From the NCBI GenBank assembly GCA_937874185.1, contig CALNAK010000022.1, forward strand, positions 310,001 through 374,000: a stretch of DNA of 64,000 bases. The letters run 5' to 3'. The stretch comes from an uncultured Lactobacillus sp. GTDB lineage: Bacteria > Bacillota > Bacilli > Lactobacillales > Lactobacillaceae. The translations under genes were made by a program, and so were the position numbers. The notes beneath the pieces were generated by a model. The model saw only the letters and a program-made list of their open reading frames with translations. It made no database searches and had not been told where the DNA came from. Positions within the stretch are counted from its first letter, which is position 1. Each line of letters begins with the position of its first letter. This document shows positions 27,259 to 35,642 of the stretch, piece by piece.

Positions 27259-27266
27259 AACTTTTT
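27236..27266 (+). terminator. Inverted repeat / candidate terminator at the end of adk
   Basis: AAAAAGTTTTACAAA (27236-27250) and TTTGTAAAACTTTTT (27252-27266) are a perfect 15-nt inverted repeat around one base. It spans the adk stop codon and ends in five T. The stem is GC-poor, so termination may be partial; a promoter for infA follows directly. Confidence 0.55.
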
Positions 27267-27276
27267 GCTTTGAATG

Positions 27277-27305
27277 TTTACATGTACGGGAAATTATTGT
27301 ATAAT
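27277..27305 (+). promoter_or_regulatory. Promoter upstream of infA
   Basis: TTTACA (27277-27282) and a perfect TATAAT (27300-27305) have 17-nt spacing. This gives infA-rpmJ-rpsM-rpsK-rpoA-rplQ an internal promoter. Confidence 0.8.
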
Positions 27306-27352
27306 TCGCCAGTATATGCAGAATAATTTCATCCCGATGGAGGTTAATATCT

Positions 27353-27571
27353 GTGGCAAAAGAAGATGTCATTGAAGTAGAAGGTACAATTTCAGAGACA
27401 TTGCCTAACGCAATGTTTAAGGTAAAGCTTGAAAATGGAGCTACAGTTCTAGCCCATGTATCAGGTAAAATCCGTATGCACTACATTAGAATTTTACCCG
27501 GTGACAAGGTTACCGTGGAATTATCCCCTTATGATTTAACCAAGGGAAGAATTACATATAGATACAGATAA
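27353..27571 (+). CDS. infA: Translation initiation factor IF-1
   Basis: IF-1 is a 72-residue OB-fold protein that occupies the 30S A site during initiation. MAKEDVIEVEGTI and the C-terminal LSPYDLTKGRITYRYR are diagnostic. The start is GTG at 27353 behind GGAGG. It is the first gene after the internal promoter. Confidence 0.97.
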   Translation: MAKEDVIEVEGTISETLPNAMFKVKLENGATVLAHVSGKIRMHYIRILPGDKVTVELSPYDLTKGRITYRYR

Positions 27572-27603
27572 TAAGTTTTTTAATGGAATGGAGGTTCCAC
27601 AAC

Positions 27604-27720
27604 ATGAAAGTAAGACCATCCGTTAAACCTATGTGCGAACACTGTAAGGTAATTAAGAGACGCGGTCGCGTCATGGTTATTTGCTCTGCAGATCCAAAGC
27701 ACAAACAAAGACAAGGATAA
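27604..27720 (+). CDS. rpmJ: 50S ribosomal protein L36
   Basis: L36 is the smallest ribosomal protein, 38 residues starting MKVRPSVKPMCEHCKVIKRR. It keeps the zinc ligands (CEHC, then C and H in VMVICSADPKHKQRQG), so this is the C+ form. TGGAGG lies upstream of the ATG. Its place between infA and rpsM is canonical. Confidence 0.96.
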   Translation: MKVRPSVKPMCEHCKVIKRRGRVMVICSADPKHKQRQG

Positions 27721-27743
27721 TTTAAATAGGAGGTGCATAGTTA

Positions 27744-28109
27744 ATGGCTCGTATAGCAGGTGTAGATTTACCTCGTGATAAGAGAATCGTTATTTCACTA
27801 ACATACATTTTTGGTATCGGTGAAACAACAGCTCAAAAAATACTTAAAGATGCTGACGTATCTGAAGACATTCGTACAAGAGACTTAACTCCTGATCAAG
27901 AAGATAAAATTCGTGCAGAAGTTGATAAAGTTCGTGTCGAAGGTGACTTACGTCGTGAAGTAAGTATGAACATCAAGAGACTACAAGAAATTGGCTCATA
28001 TCGTGGTATGAGACATCGTCGTGGATTGCCCGTTCGTGGACAAAACACAAAGAACAATGCAAGAACTCGTAAAGGTAAGAAGACTACCATTGCAGGTAAG
28101 AAAAAGTAA
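27744..28109 (+). CDS. rpsM: 30S ribosomal protein S13
   Basis: S13 forms intersubunit bridge B1 and contacts P-site tRNA with its C-terminal tail. The 121 residues begin MARIAGVDLPRDKR and include the RGMRHRRGLPVRGQNTKNNA signature and a Lys-rich tail. AGGAGGTG precedes the ATG. Confidence 0.97.
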   Translation: MARIAGVDLPRDKRIVISLTYIFGIGETTAQKILKDADVSEDIRTRDLTPDQEDKIRAEVDKVRVEGDLRREVSMNIKRLQEIGSYRGMRHRRGLPVRGQNTKNNARTRKGKKTTIAGKKK

Positions 28110-28136
28110 AATAATTATTAAGATAGGAGGTTAATC

Positions 28137-28523
28137 ATGGCACAAACTAAAGGTCGTAAGCGCCGTACTAAGAAGCATATTGAAGCTGGTGTTGCACATA
28201 TCCACTCAACTTTCAACAATACACTTGTTATGATCACTGATGTTAACGGTAATGCCGTTTCATGGTCATCAGCTGGTGCATTAGGATTCAAAGGTAGTCG
28301 TAAGTCAACACCATTTGCCGCACAAATGGCTGGTGAAGCTGCTGCTAAAGAATCAATGGAACATGGTATGAAAACAGTTGAAGTAGCTGTTAAGGGTCCT
28401 GGCTCTGGTCGTGAAGCTGCAATCCGTTCATTACAAGCTACTGGTTTGGAAATCACAGCAATTCGTGATGTTACACCAGTTCCTCACAATGGTTCTCGTC
28501 CTCCAAAGCGTCGTCGTGTATAG
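28137..28523 (+). CDS. rpsK: 30S ribosomal protein S11
   Basis: S11 is part of the 30S platform at the E site. The 128 residues include AHIHSTFNNTLVMITD, the VKGPGSGREAAIRSLQ signature and the C-terminal TPVPHNGSRPPKRRRV. TAGGAGG lies before the ATG. All length and sequence features are standard. Confidence 0.97.
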   Translation: MAQTKGRKRRTKKHIEAGVAHIHSTFNNTLVMITDVNGNAVSWSSAGALGFKGSRKSTPFAAQMAGEAAAKESMEHGMKTVEVAVKGPGSGREAAIRSLQATGLEITAIRDVTPVPHNGSRPPKRRRV

Positions 28524-28586
28524 AATGGTTGTATACCCATATGAACTAAGCTACACACATTTCGTTTTGAAAGGGGAACTAACCGA

Positions 28587-29525
28587 ATGATCGAATTTGA
28601 AAAGCCTTCCATTACTTCTGTTGAAGAAAGTAGTGATTATGGCAAGTATATTATCGAACCGCTTGAAAGAGGTTATGGTACAACTTTAGGTAATTCATTA
28701 CGTAGAGTTCTACTAGCATCACTACCTGGTACAGCGGTTTCCGATATTCAAATAGATGGTGTATTGCATGAATTTTCAGCTGTTGATGGCGTAATTGAAG
28801 ATGTTACACAAATTGTGCTTAACGTCAAAAGATTAAAGCTTAAATCATATGCTGATGACAGTTTAAAAGCAGAAATCGATATTGTCGGTCCAGCTACTGT
28901 TACAGCTAAAGATATCAAAGCTGATGATGATCTAGAAGTCCTCGATCCAGAACAATTTATTTGTACTGTTGCTGAGGGTGGACATTTCCACATGCAAATG
29001 ACAATTAAAAATGGTCGTGGATATACTCCTGCAGAACAAAATAAGACTGACGAAACACCTATTGGTGTTCTTCCAGTTGACTCAATTTTTACACCTGTAG
29101 AAAAAGTTAACTATCAAGTTGAAAACACTCGTGTGGGTAAGAGAAACGACTTCGACAAATTGACAATCGATATCTGGACAAATGGTTCAATTGGACCACG
29201 CGAAGCTATTAGTTTGTCAGCTAAGATTCTTACAGAACATTTAACAAGTTTTGTAAATCTTACTGAAGAAGCTAAGAGTGCCGACATGATGATTGAAAAA
29301 GAGGAAACTCAAAAAGAAAAGAAACTTGAAATGACTATTGAAGAACTTGATTTATCAGTTCGTTCATATAATTGTTTGAAGCGTGCCGGTATTAATACTG
29401 TGCAAGAGCTTACTGAAAAATCCGAAGCTGATATGATGCGTGTTCGTAATCTCGGACGTAAATCATTGGTTGAGGTTAAAGAAAAGCTTGCTGATCTTGG
29501 ATTATCATTGAAGCAAGAAGACTAA
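28587..29525 (+). CDS. rpoA: DNA-directed RNA polymerase subunit alpha
   Basis: The alpha subunit forms the dimer scaffold of RNA polymerase. The 312-residue protein has the N-terminal assembly domain (GYGTTLGNSLRRVLLASLPG), a Glu/Lys-rich linker (about residues 230-245) and the C-terminal domain (ELDLSVRSYNCLKRAGI...RNLGRKSLVEVKEKL) that binds UP elements and activators. AAAGGGGAA precedes the ATG. Confidence 0.97.
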   Translation: MIEFEKPSITSVEESSDYGKYIIEPLERGYGTTLGNSLRRVLLASLPGTAVSDIQIDGVLHEFSAVDGVIEDVTQIVLNVKRLKLKSYADDSLKAEIDIVGPATVTAKDIKADDDLEVLDPEQFICTVAEGGHFHMQMTIKNGRGYTPAEQNKTDETPIGVLPVDSIFTPVEKVNYQVENTRVGKRNDFDKLTIDIWTNGSIGPREAISLSAKILTEHLTSFVNLTEEAKSADMMIEKEETQKEKKLEMTIEELDLSVRSYNCLKRAGINTVQELTEKSEADMMRVRNLGRKSLVEVKEKLADLGLSLKQED

Positions 29526-29555
29526 TTATATCAAATTCAAACAGGAGGTATAGAC

Positions 29556-29936
29556 ATGGGTTACCGCAAACTAGGACGTAACAGTTCACAAAGAAAAGCA
29601 ATGTTACGCGATTTAACTACTGATTTAATCATTAATGAACATATTGTAACTACTGAAACTCGCGCAAAAGAGATCAGTCGTTCAACTGAAAAAATGATAA
29701 CCTTAGGTAAACGCGGAGATTTACATGCTCGTCGTCAAGCTGCTAGTTATGTTAGAAACGAAGTTGCTAACATTTCAGAAGAAGACGATGCAGTTATTGT
29801 TCAATCAGCTCTTCAAAAGTTATTCAGTGATATCGCACCTCGTTACAAAGAACGTAATGGTGGATATACACGTATCTTGAAGACAACTCCACGCCGTGGA
29901 GACGCTGCTCCAATGGTTATTATTGAATTAGTTTAA
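29556..29936 (+). CDS. rplQ: 50S ribosomal protein L17
   Basis: L17 lies near the tunnel exit. The 126 residues start MGYRKLGRNSSQRKAMLRDL and include TTETRAKE and the C-terminal RYKERNGGYTRILKT. AGGAGGT precedes the ATG. It ends the alpha operon and is followed by an elaborate foldback ending in a T run. Confidence 0.97.
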   Translation: MGYRKLGRNSSQRKAMLRDLTTDLIINEHIVTTETRAKEISRSTEKMITLGKRGDLHARRQAASYVRNEVANISEEDDAVIVQSALQKLFSDIAPRYKERNGGYTRILKTTPRRGDAAPMVIIELV

Positions 29937-29959
29937 TAATAATTGTTTATTAGTTATAA

Positions 29960-30075
29960 AAAAATCAGTCATTCTGATAAATTAGTGAGTGTTAAGATGA
30001 TGGTTGTTAATCAGCCAAGTCTATCTCGGAGATCCCTTTAATAGGGGACACTAATTTGTCGAATGATTTTTTTTT
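29960..30075 (+). terminator. Multi-branched foldback with terminator after rplQ
   Basis: An outer stem of 17 bp with one bulge (29970-29987 with 30049-30065) encloses about 60 nt that can form three hairpins: GGTTG/CAGCC (30002-30016), ATCT/AGAT (30023-30033) and CCCT/AGGG (30034-30046). The first and third both have the loop TTAAT. Nine T (30067-30075) follow. A simple terminator needs none of the inner structure, so a small RNA or regulatory leader is possible. Confidence 0.7.
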
Positions 30076-30134
30076 ACCCAAATTTTGGTTTTTTAGTTAG
30101 AATGTATGTAATACGGTTTTGAGGGAGATAACTT

Positions 30135-30959
30135 TTGGAAAAAATCATTTCGATCAAAAACTTGAATTACACCTACCCGGAATCTAAGTCACCAGCTATC
30201 AAGGATGTTTCACTCGATATCTATAAGAATGAGTGGTTATCAATTGTTGGTAAAAATGGTAGTGGAAAGTCAACATTAACTAAATTAATTGATGGCTTGA
30301 TTGAGGCTGATTCTGGTACCATAGAAATTGCTGGACAAGTTATTAATGATAATAATATATGGGAAGCTAGAACCAAAATTGGAATCATCTTTCAAAATCC
30401 TGACCACCAATTCGTTGGTGCAACAGTAGAGGATGATGTTGCCTTTGGTTTAGAGAATCAAGGTGTTCCTAGGGAAAAGATGGTTGATGAGGTTGATCAA
30501 GCACTTTCTTTAGTGAAAATGTCTGATTTCAAAAAACGTGACCCGCAGTCACTTTCTGGTGGACAAAAGCAGCGAGTGGCAATTGCTGGTGTTTTGGCAA
30601 CTAAGCCACAAATAATTATCATGGATGAATCAACTAGTATGTTGGATCCAGATGGTCGAAAAACAGTCTTAGATTTGGTTGAAGAGTTACGTAGACAACA
30701 GGATTTAACGATAATTTCAATTACACATGATATTGAGGAAACTGAATTGTCACAAAGAATCGTTGTTTTGAGTGATGGTCAGATTGTGAAAGATGATAAA
30801 CCAATCAATATCTATGATATTGGGCCTGATTTGACCAAATATGGTCTTGAGGAGCCATTTTCAAGTGAACTGATGTCAACACTAAGGGATTCAATAAAAT
30901 TGCCTGACGGGTATTTAAATGAAGAGGAGCTAATGAAACTATTATGGAAATTACATTAG
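30135..30959 (+). CDS. ecfA1: Energy-coupling factor transporter ATPase EcfA1
   Basis: EcfA1 is one of two ATPases of the ECF module that energises vitamin and metal uptake through exchangeable S components. The 274 residues contain Walker A GKNGSGKST (about 38-46), a Q-loop FQNPDHQF, signature LSGGQKQR and Walker B IIIMDEST; the Ser in place of Pro after DE is usual for EcfA1. The TTG start at 30135 follows GAGGGAGA. It overlaps ecfA2 by 16 bp. Confidence 0.94.
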   Translation: MEKIISIKNLNYTYPESKSPAIKDVSLDIYKNEWLSIVGKNGSGKSTLTKLIDGLIEADSGTIEIAGQVINDNNIWEARTKIGIIFQNPDHQFVGATVEDDVAFGLENQGVPREKMVDEVDQALSLVKMSDFKKRDPQSLSGGQKQRVAIAGVLATKPQIIIMDESTSMLDPDGRKTVLDLVEELRRQQDLTIISITHDIEETELSQRIVVLSDGQIVKDDKPINIYDIGPDLTKYGLEEPFSSELMSTLRDSIKLPDGYLNEEELMKLLWKLH

Positions 30960-31798
30960 AACACGTTTCACATTCTTATGATGTTAATAGTCCTATGGCA
31001 AATCTTGGCTTAGATGATGTTTCCTATACAATTCAGGATAAAGAATTTACGGCGATAGTTGGCCAAACTGGTAGTGGTAAATCAACTCTGGTTCGTCACA
31101 TTAATGCGCTATTGAAACCAACTTCGGGGACAATAACAGTTGGTGACAGAGTAATTACTTCGGAAACCAATAATAAGAATCTAAAACCACTTCGTAAAAA
31201 TGTTGGTATGGTTTTTCAATTTCCTGAAAGTCAATTATTCGAGGAAACTGTGGAAAAAGATGTTATGTTCGGACCAATGAATTTTGGTGCAACTGAAGAT
31301 GAAGCCAGAGAATCTGCACATGAGATGATTAAATTAGTTGGACTGGATGAAGAATATTTATCCAAATCTCCTTTTGATTTATCAGGTGGACAGATGCGCC
31401 GTGTTGCAATTGCTGGGGTTCTAGCAAGTAATCCAGAAACAATTATTTTGGATGAACCAACAGCGGGGCTTGATCCAGTAGGTCGAAGAGAAATAATGGA
31501 TTTGTTCAAAGGTATGCAAGCCCGAGGCAAGACAATTATTTTAATTACACATAATATGGATGATGTGGCTAATTATGCTAATGAGATGGTGGTCATGAAT
31601 CAAGGTAAATTAGTTGCTAGTGGAAAACCTGTGGATGTTTTTAACAATCAAGAACTTATTGAGAAGGATTTATTAACATTGCCTAAAAGTGCTCAATTTG
31701 CAAAAGAATTGGAGCAAAAAGATTTCCACTTTGAGCGATTACCAATTACAATTGACGAGTTAGGCATAGAAATAAAACAACAGGTAAATGGTGATTAG
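30944..31798 (+). CDS. ecfA2: Energy-coupling factor transporter ATPase EcfA2
   Basis: EcfA2 pairs with EcfA1 to form the ATPase heterodimer. The 284 residues carry Walker A GQTGSGKST (about 41-49), Q-loop FQFPESQLFE, signature LSGGQMRR and Walker B ILDEPTAGLDP, the canonical form. It begins inside the end of ecfA1, with GAGGAG upstream, and its stop is immediately followed by ecfT, so the three genes are tightly coupled. Confidence 0.94.
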   Translation: MEITLEHVSHSYDVNSPMANLGLDDVSYTIQDKEFTAIVGQTGSGKSTLVRHINALLKPTSGTITVGDRVITSETNNKNLKPLRKNVGMVFQFPESQLFEETVEKDVMFGPMNFGATEDEARESAHEMIKLVGLDEEYLSKSPFDLSGGQMRRVAIAGVLASNPETIILDEPTAGLDPVGRREIMDLFKGMQARGKTIILITHNMDDVANYANEMVVMNQGKLVASGKPVDVFNNQELIEKDLLTLPKSAQFAKELEQKDFHFERLPITIDELGIEIKQQVNGD

Positions 31799-32596
31799 AT
31801 GGATAAACTAATTTTAGGGAGATATTTACCAGGCGATTCACTGATTTATCGCCTAGATCCACGTGGTAAATTCTTATTAACATTTTATTTTGTGGGAATT
31901 GTTTTCCTAGCAAATAACGTGGCATCATATGCGTTTCTCTTGGCTTTTGTCCTATTTGCGGTCTATTTATCAAAAATCAACTTTGGGTTCTTTATTAAGG
32001 GCCTGAGGCCGATATTCTGGCTGATTCTCTTTACAGTCGCGTTGCAATTATTCTTTACACCAAGTGCTCATCCAATTTGGAATTGGGGAATATTCACGTT
32101 TTCCACAGAGGGAATGACAATAGCCGCCTATATATTTATCAGATTCGTATTAATTATTTTTATTTCGACATTATTAACATTGACGACGACGCCCATCGAA
32201 ATTTCCGATTCAATCGAGAGCATCTTAAAGCCATTGAAAAAAGTTAATTTTCCAGTAACACAAATTGCTTTAATGTTGTCGATTGCGTTAAGATTCGTAC
32301 CATTGTTAGTCGATGAAACCACCAAAATTATGGATGCTCAACGTGCACGTGGAGTTGATTTTGGTGAAGGTGGACTGATCAAACGAATCAAATCATTTGT
32401 GCCAATCTTGATACCGCTCTTTGTTAGCAGTTTTTCAATTGCATATGATCTAGCTATTGCCATGGAATCTCGTGGTTACAAAGACGGTGAAGGTCGTAGT
32501 AAATATCGTGTGTTAAGTTGGGGCAAACGTGACAATATCATGATTGTTTTCATGATAGTTTTAACAATTATTTTATTATTTCTTCGGAGTTATTAA
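31799..32596 (+). CDS. ecfT: Energy-coupling factor transporter transmembrane protein EcfT
   Basis: EcfT is the membrane scaffold that connects the ATPases to S components. The 265-residue protein has several hydrophobic helices. Its two coupling-helix motifs are visible: AQRARGVDFGEGG (about residue 183) and MESRGYKDGEGR (about 222), the A-R-G and S-R-G signatures. The ATG directly follows the ecfA2 stop. No S component is adjacent, as expected for a group II module with scattered S genes. Confidence 0.94.
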   Translation: MDKLILGRYLPGDSLIYRLDPRGKFLLTFYFVGIVFLANNVASYAFLLAFVLFAVYLSKINFGFFIKGLRPIFWLILFTVALQLFFTPSAHPIWNWGIFTFSTEGMTIAAYIFIRFVLIIFISTLLTLTTTPIEISDSIESILKPLKKVNFPVTQIALMLSIALRFVPLLVDETTKIMDAQRARGVDFGEGGLIKRIKSFVPILIPLFVSSFSIAYDLAIAMESRGYKDGEGRSKYRVLSWGKRDNIMIVFMIVLTIILLFLRSY

Positions 32597-32599
32597 TTT

Positions 32600-33343
32600 A
32601 TGACAAGATATAAGTTGACCATCGCTTATGATGGAGCCAAGTTCCATGGTTTTCAAAGACAAAACGAGTTACGGACCGTTCAAGGAGTCCTAGAGAAAGC
32701 CTTAACTAAAATGACTAAGGGTAAACACGTTGATGTGTTTGGTTCTGGTCGAACGGATGCTGGAGTACATGCACTGGGACAAGTAATTCATTTTGATTAT
32801 CCCGGGAACATGCCAGCGATAAATATGCTAAAAGCAATCAATTCGTTAATGCCACTGGATGTTCTTGTAAAAGATGCAGAAATTGTGGATGAAAATTTTC
32901 ACGCACGTTTCGGTGTCAAAAAGAAAACTTATCAATATCGAGTTGATTGTGGATATTATACTGATCCTTTCAAAAGGTTTTACACAGGACATTATCCGTA
33001 TAATTTGTCTGTGGAAAAGATTCAAACAGCTATCAAAGATTTAGAGGGTGAACATGACTTTACAAGCTTCGCAGCCTCCGGTGGTGTGATAGAAAATAAA
33101 GTTAGGACTATCTATTCGGCGACAGTTGAGTATAATAGAGAAAATGATGAATTAATTTTTGAGTTTACTGGGAACGGTTTCCTCTATAATATGGTTAGAA
33201 TTCTTGTAGCAACACTTCTGGAGATTGGTAACGGTCGCCGTGAGGAGCATGATTTTTTACGATTATTTGAGGTCAAAGATCGCCAGGAGGCCAGAGGGAC
33301 AGCACCAGCCAGCGGCTTGTATTTAAAACAAGTCTTTTATTAA
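32600..33343 (+). CDS. truA: tRNA pseudouridine(38-40) synthase TruA
   Basis: TruA converts uridines 38-40 of the anticodon arm to pseudouridine. The 247 residues contain the catalytic-Asp motif GSGRTDAGVHALGQ (Asp near residue 54) and the C-terminal GNGFLYNMVRI. It begins 3 bp after ecfT. The ecf-truA-rplM-rpsI order is conserved among Firmicutes. Confidence 0.96.
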   Translation: MTRYKLTIAYDGAKFHGFQRQNELRTVQGVLEKALTKMTKGKHVDVFGSGRTDAGVHALGQVIHFDYPGNMPAINMLKAINSLMPLDVLVKDAEIVDENFHARFGVKKKTYQYRVDCGYYTDPFKRFYTGHYPYNLSVEKIQTAIKDLEGEHDFTSFAASGGVIENKVRTIYSATVEYNRENDELIFEFTGNGFLYNMVRILVATLLEIGNGRREEHDFLRLFEVKDRQEARGTAPASGLYLKQVFY

Positions 33344-33362
33344 AATAATCTGTGGATAAATA

Positions 33363-33391
33363 TTGACTTACAATGTAAATCACAGTATTAT
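33363..33391 (+). promoter_or_regulatory. Promoter of rplM-rpsI
   Basis: TTGACT (33363-33368) and TATTAT (33386-33391) lie 17 nt apart, with a leader of about 75 nt to rplM. Confidence 0.8.
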
Positions 33392-33400
33392 TGTAACTGG

Positions 33401-33452
33401 TATTGTTTGCCCCACGATAAGCCCCGGAAACTTATTAGGTTGTCAAACAGAC
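33401..33452 (+). promoter_or_regulatory. L13 leader RNA
   Basis: The leader forms a stem in two segments: GTTTG (33405-33409) with CAAAC (33444-33448), and ATAAG (33417-33421) with CTTAT (33431-33435), separated by an internal loop rich in C. Position directly upstream of rplM, size and shape fit the Firmicutes L13 leader family, thought to be an autoregulatory site. Confidence 0.65.
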
Positions 33453-33474
33453 GTAGAAACTGGAGGAATTTATA

Positions 33475-33918
33475 GTGCGTACAACACCATTAGCAAAAGC
33501 AAGTGAAGTTGAACGTAAATGGTATGTAATTGATGGAGAAGATGTTGTCTTAGGTAGACTATCATCTGTTGTTGCTTCTATTCTCAGAGGTAAGAACAAA
33601 CCCACTTACACACCTAACGTTGATACAGGTGATAATGTTATTATCATCAATGCAGATAAAGTTAGATTAACAGGTAAAAAAGCAAAGAATAAGATCTATT
33701 ATCATCACTCAAATCACCCAGGTGGTATCAAGAGTATCAGTGCCGGTGAAAAGAGAGCTACAAACCCTGAAAAGTTTGTTGAAGATTCTATTCGCGGTAT
33801 GTTACCTAAGAACACACTTGGTCGTCAAGAATTCATGAAGTTGCATGTTTATGCAGGTTCAGAACATCAAAACCAAGCTCAAAATCCAGAAATGTTGGAT
33901 ATCAACAAACTAATTTAA
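33475..33918 (+). CDS. rplM: 50S ribosomal protein L13
   Basis: L13 is an early 50S assembly protein. The 147 residues contain WYVIDGEDVVLGRLSSVVA, the HHSNHPGG segment and RGMLPKNTLGRQEFMKLHVY. The GTG start at 33475 has TGGAGG upstream. It forms a two-gene operon with rpsI, led by the L13 leader. Confidence 0.97.
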   Translation: MRTTPLAKASEVERKWYVIDGEDVVLGRLSSVVASILRGKNKPTYTPNVDTGDNVIIINADKVRLTGKKAKNKIYYHHSNHPGGIKSISAGEKRATNPEKFVEDSIRGMLPKNTLGRQEFMKLHVYAGSEHQNQAQNPEMLDINKLI

Positions 33919-33931
33919 GGAGGAAAAGAAT

Positions 33932-34324
33932 TTGGCACAAGTATCATATGCCGGTACAGGCCGTCGCAAGGATTCAGTTGCTCGTGTACGCCTAGTTCCC
34001 GGAAACGGAAAGATTACTATCAACAAACGTGATGTCAAAGATTACATTCCTTTTGACAATTTGATTGCTGATATGAAACAACCTCTAGAACTTACTGAAA
34101 CAACAGAAAACTATGACGTTATCGCTAACGTTAATGGTGGTGGTTTTTCAGGACAAGCTGGAGCAATTAGACATGGTATTTCAAGAGCACTTCTTGATGT
34201 AGATCCTGATTTCAGACCTACACTTAAAGCTGCTGGTCTTCTAACACGTGACCCTCGTATGAAGGAACGTAAGAAGCCAGGTCTTAAGAAAGCTCGTAAA
34301 GCTTCACAATTCTCAAAACGTTAA
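33932..34324 (+). CDS. rpsI: 30S ribosomal protein S9
   Basis: S9 contacts P-site tRNA through its C-terminal tail. The 130 residues begin MAQVSYAGTGRRKDSVARVRL and end in ...ARKASQFSKR, the tRNA-contacting Ser-Lys-Arg end. The TTG start at 33932 follows AAGGAGG by about 8 nt. It is followed by a strong terminator. Confidence 0.97.
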   Translation: MAQVSYAGTGRRKDSVARVRLVPGNGKITINKRDVKDYIPFDNLIADMKQPLELTETTENYDVIANVNGGGFSGQAGAIRHGISRALLDVDPDFRPTLKAAGLLTRDPRMKERKKPGLKKARKASQFSKR

Positions 34325-34350
34325 TATTTATTATTATCGGTTTGATTCAA

Positions 34351-34382
34351 AAAACATCTCTCTGTGTGAGGGATGTTTTTTT
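34351..34382 (+). terminator. Intrinsic terminator of rplM-rpsI
   Basis: AAAACATCTCTC (34351-34362) pairs with GAGGGATGTTTT (34368-34379), 12 bp with one G-T, loop TGTGT, then further T. A TATAAT (34386-34391) directly after it is the likely -10 of the next gene. Confidence 0.9.
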
Positions 34383-34417
34383 GTATATAATGGAATTATC
34401 TAAAGGAGTGGTTAAAT

Positions 34418-34918
34418 ATGGATGTACAGAATTTTTCAAATAAATATACAGTTAGACGTTTAGTTACAAGTGATACTGAACCGATATTGAGATTGAATTT
34501 GAGTAATCCTACTTACTATAAATATTGTCCACCAGAAATTACTCGTCCAGTAATTCGTCACGATATGATAGTTGTTCCACCACATAAAAGTAAGGATGAT
34601 AAATACTACGTCGGATTTTTCGATGGGGATAAGTTAATTGCCATGATGGATTTAATTATGAAATATCCTGACGACATTACTGCTTGGATTGGTTTGTTTA
34701 TGGTTGACGCTGACTATCAAGGTAAGGGAATCGGTAGTGGTATTTTTCAGGATGTGATGAATGCTTTGAAAAATGATGGAATAAAACAGATTGAATTAAC
34801 TTATGCCAAAGGTAATGAACAGGGGAAAAACTTTCTACTGAAACATGATTTCTTTGAAGTCGGCGATGAAGTGGAAGAACCTGAATACACTGCTGTAATC
34901 ATGGGACGCTTGATTTAA
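34418..34918 (+). CDS. GNAT family N-acetyltransferase
   Basis: This 166-residue protein has the GNAT fold. Strand 4 leads into the acetyl-CoA pyrophosphate loop (VDADYQGKGIGSGIF, about residues 106-120, fitting Q-x-x-G-x-G/A), and a C-terminal KHDFFEVGDEVEEP segment matches the typical GFxxxG end region. The acceptor cannot be inferred. It is a monocistronic gene with AAAGGAG upstream and a perfect TATAAT at 34386. Confidence 0.85.
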   Translation: MDVQNFSNKYTVRRLVTSDTEPILRLNLSNPTYYKYCPPEITRPVIRHDMIVVPPHKSKDDKYYVGFFDGDKLIAMMDLIMKYPDDITAWIGLFMVDADYQGKGIGSGIFQDVMNALKNDGIKQIELTYAKGNEQGKNFLLKHDFFEVGDEVEEPEYTAVIMGRLI

Positions 34919-34966
34919 TTGTGTATTTGTCTATAGCGAGAATGATTTATTAATTGTTAGTCTGTA

Positions 34967-34972
34967 TATAAT
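34967..34972 (+). promoter_or_regulatory. Candidate -10 element upstream of the SdpI-like gene
   Basis: A perfect TATAAT stands 39 nt before the likely start of the next gene, but no convincing -35 hexamer is seen at the right distance. Confidence 0.35.
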
Positions 34973-35005
34973 TAAGATAGTTAATAATTGTTCGAGGTAA
35001 TGACA

Positions 35006-35641
35006 TTGAAAAAATTCAAAACAACTTTTATTTGGTCAATCATAATAATTTGGTTACCAGTAATGATTGATCTTTTTTTCTGGAATAAATTACCAAGTAA
35101 AATAGTTACTCATTATAATGCGCAAATGGTTCCAAACGGTTGGAGTCCTAAGCCAGTAGCAGTGTTTATGTTGCCGATTATTTTGACCATAGTTCAGATA
35201 TTTTTAGTTTATTTATTTATTCGAGATCCTAAAAATAAGAATGCAAAAGTATGGATGAATAATATTATCTTGATGGTGATTCCAGTAATTTCAGTATTTA
35301 TTAATGTTTTAATGTTATCCACAGGCCTGGGATTTAACGTTGCTAGATTTAAAGATGTATTTTTTAATTTTCTAGCAGGAATAATTTTGATTATGTTAGG
35401 AATTGTTCTAAAGTCGGTTAAACCAAATCAAATTATTGGAATTAGATTACCGTGGACACTTCATAGTTCTGAGAATTGGAAAAGAACTCATCAATTGACT
35501 TCAGAACTTTTCATTATTGGTGGAATTGTAATGTTGGTAATAGGATTAACACCGTTGCAATTACTTTTTGTACCAATATTATTGTTGTTGATTATTATTC
35601 CGGTTATATATTCATTTATTCTATTCAAGAGGGGAATTTAG
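35006..35641 (+). CDS. SdpI/DUF1648 family membrane protein
   Basis: This membrane protein of about 211 residues has a DUF1648 segment at its N terminus (LPSKIVTHYNAQMVPNGWSPK, interrupted by TM1 and TM2) and an SdpI-like C-terminal part with NQIIGIRLPWTLHSSENWKRTHQL, the family hallmark. In Bacillus, SdpI gives immunity to the SdpC toxin and relays signal to a repressor. No toxin is recognisable here. TTG at 35006 is chosen because GAGG (34994-34997) lies 8 nt upstream; ATG at 35000 is too close to it. It nearly touches the next gene. Confidence 0.8.
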   Translation: MKKFKTTFIWSIIIIWLPVMIDLFFWNKLPSKIVTHYNAQMVPNGWSPKPVAVFMLPIILTIVQIFLVYLFIRDPKNKNAKVWMNNIILMVIPVISVFINVLMLSTGLGFNVARFKDVFFNFLAGIILIMLGIVLKSVKPNQIIGIRLPWTLHSSENWKRTHQLTSELFIIGGIVMLVIGLTPLQLLFVPILLLLIIIPVIYSFILFKRGI

Positions 35642-35642
35642 A

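Noticed and set aside
30135..32596. Cobalt transporter (cbiMNQO)
   Set aside because: Two ATPases and EcfT without an adjacent S component next to truA is the general ECF group II module, not a dedicated cobalt system.
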